From positions 14,260,001 through 14,324,000 of the forward strand of contig JAMPIQ010000002.1 in the NCBI GenBank assembly GCA_024699855.1: a stretch of 64,000 nt of DNA, in the 5' to 3' direction. This document shows, one piece after another, positions 33,054-44,028 of this stretch. The notes under the pieces were generated by a model. The model searched no databases. It saw only the letters and a program-made list of their open reading frames with translations, and was not told where the DNA came from. The stretch is from Aphelenchoides besseyi. Taxonomy: Eukaryota; Nematoda; Chromadorea; Rhabditida; Aphelenchoididae. The position numbers and the translations under genes are program-made. Numbering within the stretch: position 1 is the first letter of the stretch; the number at the start of each line of letters is the position of its first letter.

Positions 33054-34231
33054 ATGACGTAGGTGAAAATATTGAGTTCTCTTCACAGTTGTTTCAGGAG
33101 CGAAAAATGTGTTTGTAATCGATGGGCATTTAGTTTGCAACGAGCCTTCAAGGATGAGCATGTAAGTACAAAGAAAACATAAGTCCACTATTTGTTTTTC
33201 AGTTAGAGTACTTTTATCGTCGTGCCATTCAAGCGGTTACCAAAGAAGATTACGACAAGATCACGGCTTTTCGTCACAGCGACGATTCGTTGGCGTGTTT
33301 GGCCGGTCGATTGTTTTTGCGTCGAGCCGTTTGCAAGGTATGTGATAGCAACATGTGTGAACTCTAATTGATGTTTTAGTTTACTGGAGCGAACTGGGCA
33401 GATGTGAAGATCGAACGAACCGAAAAGGGCAAACCGTTTGTGGTCAATCCGCCAGATTGCCATTTCGGACTCAATGCTTCGCATCAAGGCGACTATACGG
33501 TCTTTGCCACAAGTTGTAGTCCCGGAGTTGGAGTCGATGTGATGCGACTAGATATGTGTCGTAAGTATTCCTATTGAATATGACATAAACAATTTAGGTG
33601 GTAACAAGACTGCTGACGAGTACATCAACTCGATGGCCAAATCTGCATCGGCGGATGAGTTGAAAAATATGCGCGGTCAAGCGACAGAGCAAATGAAAAT
33701 GACTATCTTCTATCGCTATTGGGTAAAATGGAGAACGTAAAACTGATCTACATTAGATTTTAGTGTCTAAAAGAAGCTCTGCTTAAGGCCACTGGTCAAG
33801 GAATCGTGAACGATTTGAGTCGTTACGATTTTCGAATTAATCCGCAAGAACGTTACAAACAAGGTTAGTCGATTGGTGGGATTTGTGAATCGAAGCTAAT
33901 GTTCAGGTGCTTATCTGACTTCGACTACAGTGAACGAAGACGGTAAACGTTTGCCACAATGGCAATTCGAGGAGACGTTTGTTGACGGAAACCACGTTGG
34001 CGCTGTTTGTCGTGAGGTTCGTTGACGTTTGTGTTGTTGATTTTACAAGCAATTATTCAGAAGAAGATGCCCAAACATTGCAATTTTGCTAAGGACGATG
34101 ATCACAAGATCTTTTTCTCTCAAGTCAACTTCGAATTCTTGTTGGAAGGAAGCACACCGCTGAACATTCTTGAAAACGATGCAGCCGTTGACTACGAAAA
34201 TTTCAAGCAGAAACCACGCAAAGCTTTCTAA
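33054..34231 (+). CDS. AASDHPPT: 4'-phosphopantetheinyl transferase (AASDHPPT-like)
   Basis: The first coding exon is only ATGAC (33054-33058); joined to the exon starting at 33102 it gives MTSEKCVCNRWAFSLQRAF. Later exons keep one frame to the TAA at 34231. Family motifs appear in order: WAFSLQ near the start, SLACLAGRLFLRRAVCK, KGKPFVVNPP, NASHQGDYTVFA, VGVDVMR (the metal-binding Asp pair), and FYRYWCLKEALLKATGQG with the catalytic WxxKE. It moves phosphopantetheine from CoA to a conserved Ser on acyl carrier domains (fatty acid synthase, mitochondrial ACP, aminoadipate-type enzymes), in the cytosol. All catalytic positions are present. The human enzyme activates acyl carriers linked to lysine and fatty-acid metabolism. 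It is convergent with the PH-domain gene. Confidence 0.92.
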
Positions 34232-34410
34232 GGCGATTTCAAGAGTTGTGTTCATCGAATTCGTGATGTTTGTCATTTAGAGATAAATGTTAGCTACAGC
34301 GTATGAGTTCAATCGGACGTATGGTCGATCTATTTATTATAAGAACTAATTAGAGATATGTTGAATATATACAGAAAGAACAAATGAAGGGAACTTATCG
34401 TTTTGTTTGA

Positions 34411-34946
34411 TTATTCGATCGTCGTCTCCTTGATTTTGGTCTCCACGTCGGTGGTTGTCTTGTCATTCGATTGCTGAGCCAACATCGTTTGAATAGTCGC
34501 GTTCATGTAATCCAGTGAGCTAACTGTCAAATAATGAACCCACTGCTCGAGACTCTTGAAATCATTGGCACAGAAAGTGAACACTCGTTTGGTTCTGAAA
34601 TTCACAATGTTCTCGACCAATCGATTCAAAAAACGAACGTTTTGGATTTGAGAATAAACGAATACGACATTCCCGTTTCGTTATCATCGGCCGGTTCGAC
34701 CGTGCAGTCTTCGATTATGATCAAGACGATTGGGCTCCTTAGGTGTTGCTCATCCTCAAAGATGAACAACAGATTTGCCTTCAAAAGCGCAAAAATATCA
34801 CGCCAACGTTCATCCTGAAAGCAATACGACTATCTAAAGAAAAAAGGTTAAAAATTTACCTGAAGAATTTTCAATCTTCCCGAAATACGACGATCGTACG
34901 ACCTTTCATCGATGATCGACAACAACGATCGTCCGTTCACAAGCAT
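34411..34946 (-). CDS. Sesquipedalian-like (PHETA/Ses) PH-domain protein
   Basis: Read from the ATG at 34946 through three exons to the TAA at 34411. Starting MLVNGRSLLSIIDERSYDRR, it has a single PH domain with the core WRDIFALLKANLLFIFEDEQ, then SPIVLIIIEDCTVEP, and the C-terminal helix FKSLEQWVHYLTVSSLDYM. The RG(x)LLFxFED, VIILExCTVE and LDYM patterns match animal PHETA1/2 (sesquipedalian). Those proteins bind OCRL and act on endosome-to-Golgi and recycling traffic. The acidic/Thr-rich tail is short and no OCRL-binding F&H motif was confirmed. A 41-bp intron (GTTCGTT...TTTCAG) must be spliced between the PH strands to keep frame. Good family match for the PH domain, less certain for the whole protein. 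Confidence 0.78.
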
Positions 34947-35457
34947 CGCATTATAATTTTCGGATACCTTCGATTATACAGACGTGTTAATCGTGAGTAT
35001 AAGCAGTATGTGTGGTCTGTAGTTGTGTTCATGTGAACGGAATGTGAAGTTCGATTCCGCTACTTGAAGCTGATTAGTGATGGCAGTTTACACACGGTTG
35101 AAATGCCTTTTCTATAATCTCTTTTTTCGTGTCCGAAGAAGGACGTTGATCTTTGCTACCATCGGTTATAAGACGTTTATTCGTTTAATTTAACAAGTGA
35201 CTAACAGTAGAAATTTAAAGAAAGAACTAAACTTATGTGGATAAAAAGAACACAATGAAACGAACTCGAAAGACAATCGGGTTTCATGAACACCGTAGTT
35301 GAATAAAAATGTGAGGATATAGAGATCGAACACAATTGAGAGTTATAAAAGAGCTTGTTAAGTAGCATTCAATCACACTTTAACAGGGATTTACATTGCA
35401 TTCCAAGTATACGGAGAAGTTATAGCGAATGCCTATGATGAGATAAAAAGTATCATT
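34947..35457. other. Intergenic region
   Basis: About 510 bp between the PH gene start and the stop of the giant membrane protein. AT-rich. Nothing else recognised. Confidence 0.45.
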
Positions 35458-38400
35458 TTAGTCGTAATTGAGCCAATTCTTTGAATTCAATGATTTACGT
35501 AGATCGTCAATCCACTGCTTTCGAGAATCTTGTGAGCCATCGACTGGCGGCGGACCAATTGAGTTGTGATCGGCACGAGATCGATTCAGCGATTTGGAAC
35601 GATCGCTGTTGTATTGTCTGTCAGTACGATTGCCCTTGCCATTTCGAGCGCTCTGAACCTCTGTGACACTTCGAGAGCGTTTGGCTCCGCGGCGTGAACT
35701 ACTAAGCAAATCGAAGTGTCCAAGCGAATGACTGCGCGCTAAATTCCAATCCAATGGAATCTTTTCCAGATCTCCTTCTTTCAAAGGCGTTGGATCCCAA
35801 GGCGGTCGATCAGTCAAACAGTTTTCGTGAACTCGGTCTTCGATGTTTGGACGATGTGAACGAGTGCCATCGGCCGATTTTGTTGATTGACGACGTAGAG
35901 ATGACAACTCGTTGAGATGGAAATTAGTTATTGACCTGTCGCCTGCAATGAAAAAGTTACAATACTGAGCTTCGACATTGTCTTACCTTACCTCCTCCGA
36001 TAGTTGTGTCCCGTTTACGTAGTTTGCTATTTGTTCCTTCAGATAACGGTGGTAAACGTTTTTCGTTTGCCACAATGTTGTCATTTAAATCGGGATCATT
36101 CAACGGCGACGGACCGATTTCGTTGTTTGCGGAAATCGACTTTATTCGTTCGTTTTGTCTCATTGACATGAACGTTGATTTGGAACGTAACGCAGGTTTT
36201 GTGGACTCATTGGAAGTTTTCGCAGCAATCGAATTCGATTTCTCGTCATCTTCACGACTTCCACCGGCGATTATTTCCGACAGACGACCACTTCGAATGT
36301 CATCCAAGGAAGCGGGTATCATGTGTGGTCCTGGAAGATCCAAATCGATGTCCGCTATCATGAAGTCGGCTTTTTTCAATTGTTCTAACGAGGTTGCGGT
36401 ATTCAAAGATCGACGGCTATAAGATAATTTCTTAGCTTTCTTTTCGCCTCCAATGCTTGGCAACGAAGGTGAACGTTTTGGAGTAATATCGCCTATTGGC
36501 AACGAAGAACGTTTTCGTTGTCGTTCGCTATTCGAAAGCAATTTGGAGTGTCCGGTCGATACTGACCGTGCGGCCTGATTAGCCGCTGCATGACTAAGTG
36601 GAAGTTTCTGTTGTGACAAGACCGTCGTGTTTCGAGAGCCAACAATCTTTTTCTTTAATCCGGGTGTCGGTGAAGTTGGACGTTCTGTAGGTCGACGAAC
36701 AGACGCTCCGGCCGGCGGAGGCTTGATCAATCCAACTGTTCCATCAAGGTTTTGAATTGGAGCTCTTGGCGGTTTTTGTCCGATTGCTGCCTTCGATTGT
36801 GTTCGAAGATTCGGAGCTGTTCGTCGAGCTGCTGCGGGAATTGGCGGTTTAACTTGTCGATTAGCTCCGCTTGTTGATGAAAGTGGTGGAGTGTCTTGAA
36901 GTCGTCCACGAATTGGCCGTTCATTTGGATTCCGTCGAGCCCCGACGTTTGTTGTTATGCTGCCAGTTGAGACTGTTGTTCGTACATGAGCAGCATCGGG
37001 CGAATCGACAGGCATCGGCAATCGCATATGAGGTGGCAATGGACGACCGGCTGCCACAGCTTCCATAAGCTCAAGTGCAGAAGGATCTGACGGTTCGTCA
37101 GTTGATTCTTGATCAATTTTGTTACCTCGAGCACGTACACTGTCGGCGGTTGTTGTCGAACGTCTGCTAGTACCGGGTTTTGATTCGTTCAGTTCGCTGT
37201 GATTCTCGTCTTCCGGTTCGGCCGTATAATCGAATTCTCCGCCTTCAATTCGTGGATAATGAAAAAGTTCGTCTGAATTGGGTGTATGCGGAATTGTAGA
37301 TAGGGATTCGTCTTCACCACTCGTAGAACTCTCGTTTCCTTCGTCGTAGTTTGGCGCTCGTTGTTTATAGTCACGATTCAAAGCTTCGGCCATAGCGATA
37401 GCGTCTTCGATCGCCATTGGAGTTTCGGAGGAATCGGCAGCGGACAAAGCGGATGTACTACTGGCATGAGAAGTTGAAGCAGCTGCATCATTTGGTCCGA
37501 TTGGTCTATCGCTCAAAAACTGAGTCTCATATTCAACATCTACGTCTCCAGGAAGCGGTTGATTTGCAAAAGCGCTGAATGTTGCGCTTGTTGATGCAAT
37601 GGGAGTCGGTGGGATGGGAGTTTGAACGAGATGTGGGATTGATTGCGCAGCTTGTGTGTTCGTAGGTAAAGAAATCGGTTGTGGTTCGATAAATAGCTCG
37701 GGATTTTTCTCACGAAGTTTCTGGAGCTCTCGTTCTTGATAACGACGAAGCAACAAGTCTAATGAACTCGACTCACTCGGTGCAGCTGAACAAATAGTTT
37801 TATGTGAAAATCGTTTAAGAACTTACCGTCTTTAGATTCTGTGTATTGATCACCGAGTATCTTGAATTTCTCCCAAATAGTTGGAGTACCGGCGCGAGAC
37901 GTTGTACTTTCACGACGTACTTCTGTTTTTCGTTGCTTAGTTGCTTGTGGGTCGGTAAGATAAGTTGAACTTCCAGCGACTGTTGCTTCCGAAGTCAAAC
38001 GTTTAGTGTCGATTCCACGTCCACTATCCGCAGTAGCAACGTCTCGATGTATTTCAGCAGCCACCGACTTTGCAGCGGTATCTTCTCCCTAAAATTGTTG
38101 TTCATATGGTGCGATTAAACAACTCACTGCTTCTGTAGGCTCACGATCAGTTTCTGTTCGTTCGGTTGAAATCAAAGAAACCAGACCGTGACTTGCGGAC
38201 TCTGTTTCGTATTCATCATCATTTCCGGTGTTATAATAATCGGCGCCACCCGGTTCGTCGGTTTCTTTACTCGGCAGATGTGGAATATCAGGTAAACGAG
38301 ACGGCGATATGGAAATGAGCGTCGAATCCGGTGGACGTGGAAGCCCTTCGTTATGTGGTTGCTGAGTTGCTGAGCTTGGGCGAGCGACTGGTACACTGGC

Positions 38401-41400
38401 TTCGAGATCTTGAGGTTTCTCACGAACACCTCTCTGAATTGAATAAGCCAAAATAAAAAGAAGTGACATACAAGTTCTCGTAGTTTGAACCAACACGCGG
38501 TTCGTTGCAAATAACCACACCGATAGCAAAGATATCCAATTAACAACGGTCCAAGACATAGCAAGAGCAAGAATATGATAAGCCAAATGAGTAGGCAGAT
38601 ACCAAGAATTTGAGTACATCTGAACACATTCGATCGTGTATTGATGTTATTTTCTTACCCAACAGTCCCGCTGCTACAATCTCGACCATCACCGTTTACA
38701 TCAGCTGTCGAATCGGCACAATTACAATGATAATAAAGACCTTCTGTTGTACAAATTGAGTTGAGACCACAATCGTTTAGTGAGGAGTCGGCACAAGCAC
38801 CATTTCGTTCCGCTAAAATTTGCAGTCAATTTCACAAACAACTTACTAGTAAACTGCAGGAAGGAAAAGGTTTGCAGAGAAAAAGTGAAAAAGGAAATGT
38901 CGAACACTTCGTAGACCACTCACCTGCAATTTCAACTTCCACTTCGGGCAAATTGTGTTGTTGCTTTTTGAGGTCCTGACGAATTTCGTCCAACGAACAG
39001 TTCGAGTTCGAACAAACGACGTTCAACACTACGGCAGACGAATCGCCATTTGGTTCCCGTTCCCGCACACACGCACTTTTGATCGCATCACTTGTTGCCA
39101 ACTGGAAATTTTTGATCAAAAACCGCTGAGTACAATGCTGTTACCTTTAAGATTGCTAATTCAGCCGCTTCGACTGGAGCTCCGTCAAACTCGCGATCGC
39201 AGATTTGATGTAAATTGACGCGAAATGTTGCCACCGGCGCACGTTTGCAGTTCTCGTCGGAAGTCAACATCTGACCCGTCGGACACGAGCAGTCGACTTG
39301 TTTGACATAATCATGAGCACCTTTTCGAACTGTAGCAGCACAAGTTGCATTCTGTTGACGACCTTTGCGTAACTCGTTGGCCAATTGAACACTTCCAAGA
39401 ATCAACGCTGGCGCCCATTCATCGACCGCCAATCTAGTGGTACTTTCTTCAAAGATTGATGTTGTAGTTTCTGGTTTGCCAGTATAATCAATTGTCTGTG
39501 TAGTGCTCAAGTCGGCTTCAGTGTTTGTTGTTGTAAAAACGTTCGTAGTCGCTTTGTGTTCTGTAACCTTTGATTCTGTGACATTACCAATCGCCTCTTT
39601 TGTTGATGTTTCTAGGCCTAAAATCGTAGTTTTTTCTGATTCTTCGGTTTGACTAGTAGATTTCATCGTTTCAAAACCATCAGTTTGTCTTGTATCTTCC
39701 TCTTCGTAGTCTCCAAGCGTTGTTTGAACAGAAATTGGAACGTGAGGGGATGTCATTGAACTCTCTGTAGTCGCATCTGAATGCATAGTAGTGGTCGAGC
39801 TGTGTGTTGAAATTTGAGTTGCATTAACATGTTTAGTTATTTTATGGGTCGTAGTTTCTATTGAAGTTGCTGATGTTTTCTGTTCAGTTGTAATCGAAGA
39901 TTCTTCGCTTTTTGTTGATTTATCACCACTGTATGGCGTTGAAGTGAAGATAGAAGTGGTTGATGAACTGCCGGTAGAATGTAAAGATGTTGTTTTAACA
40001 TTTTGACCAATTTCAACCGGATATATTGGTAGCAAAGTGGGCACAGCAATCGTTTCAGCCGGAGGATAAGTCGAAACTACGGGCATATAAGTCGGTGGAA
40101 TAAGAATCGGTGTCTCGGCCATATCGGCATCTTCAGGCAAAAGTATCGGCCATGTTTGTGCTGGTGCAATTGGCCAAAATCCGTTGGCAGGGAACACAGA
40201 TATTGGTGTGACGGTTGAAACAGGAATTGTGGATACAGGTCCGGGAAAATTGGTTGTAAATGATCCTAATGAAGGCATCACTGATGATTCGTGCGGTTGA
40301 GGAGTCGGAACAGAAACAGTTGACGGCGCAGTAAATGGTTGCGGTAATTCGAAAGGATTTGACGGTGCCGAGTAAATAGAAGTGGATTGTTTGTTTTCTT
40401 GAATTGGTCGATTCTGAATTCCTGGACCACTAAGTGTTCCATTAGGCCAAACCAATATATTGCCTCCAGGAACAATGAACGGTTCTCGATCTTCTATCGG
40501 TGGTGTTGGTCGTAAGATATGTGGAGGTCGAAGTGGAGAAATATCGGGACTTGGAGTACTTGATTCGATTCCCGGTGGTCGATTTACACGCTGACCGGGA
40601 TAGAATGTAGAGAAATGTGAGGGTTGAGTAGGCGTATTTAATGGTTGTCTTGTTGCTTGTTTCCACCACGGTTGAAGCCACTCAGCATCTGAGCCGGGAC
40701 TTGCGGGCAAGTCGACAGTTATTCCCGGTTGTTCGGTTGCATAGGCGGTTGAATCTTCCGGTGGAAACACCAACCATTCATCTTTTGTTGGTGAAATTGT
40801 ATGTTTAAGATGTGAATTTGTACCGATTCCAAAATTTGTTGAAGTCTGAGAACGAGGTGGTTGATTGATGGGCAGATTTGAAGGGATCAAGGATGCTAAA
40901 GTCCATTTCCGTGTAGCAGGCCCATAGGTTTCACCAAACTCATCCAATCTAATTCGATGAGATTTAAAATAAGCTTCTCTAAACCTACTTGTCAACGTAG
41001 TCTTTTGTTGTTTCAAAAGTTTCGCGACCGAACGGCCACCATGTTGGTGTCGGAGAAGTTTGAGGTGAAGTGATCGTTGATGTTGTGCTTTTGGGTGTCG
41101 GATAGAGAGTTTCAGGATGAGTTGTCGGCTGATTTGGATACAACGTCCAACTAGTTTCGTGTTTGGGTTGTGCACGTGATGTATGAGTTGTGGCTATTGG
41201 CTGATTTGGATATAAAGTTTCGATTTGAGACGATGGATGAGGAGTTGGCCACAAAGGCACGAATTCACCGGGTTGATGAAAGTCGGGAACGTGAGATTGA
41301 GACGCGGAAGGTGATGGAAAAATATCGATAGAAACAGGAATGAAGACTGAAGTCGAAGGAACAACTGCGACAATATCCGGATTGTTGGTTTGAATTTCGG

Positions 41401-42001
41401 GTTGTGGTGCACCAAAAGGAAAAACGGCAGCAGAACCACCGGTCGAAATGATATGCGGTAGGATATGCTGACCTACGTGTTCAGAAAGTAGAAAGACGGA
41501 CGAATATTGAGGATCTTCATCACTACCATCAAAACAGTTCTTTTCGCCATTCATCAACCAATTGCGCAGCACACATTCGCCGTAACCTTTGCATGGCACA
41601 GCATTCGGTAAAATACATAGTTTGCGTTTCAAATACGGACAAAATGAGGCCTCCAAGAACTGTGAATCCGCTGATGGTTTGTAGTCCAATTCGTTCTCGC
41701 AACGTGGATTCGTCAAACAGTCCGAAAGATGTTCGAGATTCGCGCAGAAGTTGCCACATCGAATTTGACCAGGAAAACAATACTCGTCGCTCTGATCGGG
41801 ACAATCCGCATGTCCATTGTGAACTTGTGCCAATGGAATGCATTTGTTTTCGCCCAAAATTCCACAGTCGAATTGTCCTTTCTCCGCGCAAATACCCGTG
41901 AATCGTGTTTGTGCAACTTCGATAGACGGCCATTGAGCTCGACCATTGAATAGATGGGTTAAAAGAATGGCAATGAATAGCCCGTAGGCGTTGAATCGCA
42001 T
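35458..42001 (-). CDS. Giant single-pass membrane protein: LDLa repeats, mucin-like stretch, SEA-like and EGF domains, long basic tail
   Basis: Start ATG at 42001 with signal peptide (AYGLFIAILLTHLFNGRAQ); an acceptor just upstream marks a noncoding first exon. Two LDLa modules follow (CAEKGQFDCG...CPDQSDEYC; LCILPNAVPCKGYGECVLRN...CFDGSDED). Then come some 550 residues rich in Pro, Ser and Thr, which should be heavily O-glycosylated. A cysteine-poor alpha/beta region (ATFRVNLHQICDREFDGAPV...NLPEVEVEIA) fits a SEA domain. It is followed by a single EGF-like domain (CADSSLNDCG...CNCADSTADVNGDG) and one TM (ILGICLLIWLIIFLLLLCLG). The cytoplasmic tail of about 1,000 residues is Ser/Arg/Pro-rich and disordered. 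The total is around 2,100 residues. The layout recalls nematode MUA-3/MUP-4 epidermal adhesion proteins, but without their many EGF and vWA domains. Orthology is therefore unproven. Confidence 0.82.
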
Positions 42002-42706
42002 GTGGACTTGATGCTGAGCATTTAACCACCGCGCCAATACGGCGATGGCATAAAGCGATTGCTCGACAGTCTTGTTGTTGTGTGATCGGAAAGATGACCT
42101 AAAATGAATTGGATGTAGAACGACAAGCACGAAACGATTCGATACACGAAATAGAAGTCATGAAGCGAAGACTGAACTCTGTTATCGTGGTCATAAACCC
42201 GTAAACGAAACGTTCTGATTTGACAGACAGAACCGCGAAAATAGCAAAAAAACTATACGAAATTCATCAGTGAACCGAATAATCGAAGTTCCAATTGCAC
42301 GTGCAACAGTACGATTTGATTGTAAAAATAAAACATCAAAAAGTACGTTGACTTCGCGTAAATGCGAATCCAAAGGAGCGTACCGTGATCGTCCAACCGT
42401 ACACATCGTTTGGCCATGTGCTTAGCAGTGAACAAGCCACATACGTTTGCCCATCGACCACAGAACTGTTAGTCAAACGACAGAAAATCTTACGAATTTT
42501 CGCTTACGATTAAATCTAGCGATCATAATGTGAAAGGCGGTGGATACGTTTTGAAGCTAAACAACCACATGCAACCCAATTAACTTGTGTTCTAGTTCGA
42601 ATTCGAAAGTCAACGACATAAGATGCACACTCTTAATTACGAAGTTTAAAAATAACTTCGATTGAATATGAAAGTATAAAGTTGGAAATACGCTGGTAAT
42701 GGTGGT
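42002..42706. other. Intergenic region
   Basis: Upstream of the giant membrane-protein gene. A noncoding first exon ending near 42110 is likely because an acceptor lies just before the signal-peptide exon. Otherwise nothing recognised. Confidence 0.45.
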
Positions 42707-43177
42707 CTATTGTTGAGTACAAGGACAATCTGCTGACAATTTTTTATCCTCGTCGCGCGATTGAACAATCTGACTACTCAACGAGTTCAATTTCACGGCA
42801 CAATGACTGCCGACGGGAAGTGTTTTTGTAGGTGCCAAAAATTGGCTGTACATCGTAAAAATGGACACTCGCTTCTGAACAATCAGCTCGCTGGCATGTT
42901 GCCGGTCATTAAAACCGCCAACCAATTCATGTCGGCCATTCGACCGGGAGCTTCTGAAGGGTCGAAGGTTACAAATCACATCCTCGGCTATTTCATACGT
43001 TCGAAAAAACACGCCCTTCGGTCCCACTGACCAGGCAACAGACCGAATTTGCTGTTTCATAGAAGATTTCCGTTTTCTTTCATTCACCAGACTGACCATT
43101 ACAAATGGCGCCGGACGGCGATTTTGAAAATTTCTTTTTTCGAGTACGACATGAGCAGCAGACAAGACCGTCCACAC
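42707..43177 (-). CDS. TIMP/NTR-like domain, integrity uncertain
   Basis: An open frame ending at TAG 42707-42709. From MVSLVNERKRKSS onward it aligns by eye with the OB-fold of TIMPs. EDVICNLRPFRSSRSNGRHE, LVGGFNDRQHASELIVQKRV and LPVGSHC occupy the positions of the family's SAVCG, LIAGK and YTVGC blocks. The Cys of VIC and of GSHC match conserved disulfide partners; the Cys expected between them (ITxC) is absent. The N-terminal Cys-x-Cys that TIMPs need (CSCRTRKK...AICN) is present just upstream, but in another reading frame about one base out. Either there is a frameshift (decay or assembly error) or the true N-terminus was not found. TIMPs inhibit metalloproteases in the matrix. Confidence 0.4.
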   Translation of the reverse strand: MWTVLSAAHVVLEKRNFQNRRPAPFVMVSLVNERKRKSSMKQQIRSVAWSVGPKGVFFRTYEIAEDVICNLRPFRSSRSNGRHELVGGFNDRQHASELIVQKRVSIFTMYSQFLAPTKTLPVGSHCAVKLNSLSSQIVQSRDEDKKLSADCPCTQQ

Positions 43178-44028
43178 TTTCCAATTTTAATCGTCGTCCA
43201 ACCCGGATGCCAACCTTACAGCCGTAAGGTGCTGCACAGGCATAGAACAGGGTTATTTCTGGCCACTTCGAAAAACCACTGACTACCACGTTGAAGGCGG
43301 CGGTTCGACATAGGAATCTACTTTACGTTCGTTTGTTGAAACAAAACTTAAGATGCTAATCTTTCATTAAAAACAACAAGTCTGAAGCACTTATTAACGG
43401 ATCACAGTGATCTCTCGTTTACGACAAAGTAAACGAACGGCTGAACAGCAATCAGTTTTCTTGCAAAGCTGCTTTCGAAATCGAAAGGTACAGTCGATGG
43501 CTATTGGAAAAGTGGAAGGTGACGTCAACATGCGCACGATTCGATGTTTCTCGTTCATACGAGAATTGGCGTTTCGAAAGCGCGCGTTTGGGTTTTGCGA
43601 AATGCGTCGACTTTGCGTGGACGCTTTGCTTCGCGGTGCTTGTTTTTCTCTCTGCGAATGAGTCACTGGTTTTCGGGAAGAAAAGTTGTTTACGTTCGTG
43701 AGCGTTTTCGAACGTGGATGTGCATTAATTTAGACGCATAATCGGAGGTTAACCGTTCGATTGAATAGAACGCCCATTTTTTGGTTGCTGTTCAGGTCCC
43801 GATTCCGATTAAAAAACTGGTGGGTCAGTGACGAACGTGCATTCCACGTTTTCGGTCCTCAACGCAGACGCGCAGGTTGTGTGTGACCTTCGTCGACGTT
43901 TCTTTTGAACGTGCGCTCTTATTTGGTAACTGCCCGCTGAACTTTGTAAACACTTTCATTTCGTTCGTTTCAAAACGTTGAAATCTACGCGAATTCTTTT
44001 GGTTGATGAGAACAGTTTTCAGATAACA
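43178..44028. other. Intergenic region
   Basis: Upstream of the kelch-like gene on plus and of the TIMP-like frame on minus. Long overlapping open frames in several frames here look like chance open frames in GC-richer DNA. Confidence 0.45.

Noticed and set aside
34411..34629. Independent small gene starting MNRLVENIVNFRTK
   Set aside because: The first residues of that frame fall in a 41-bp intron; splicing it out makes the region the end of the PH-domain protein.
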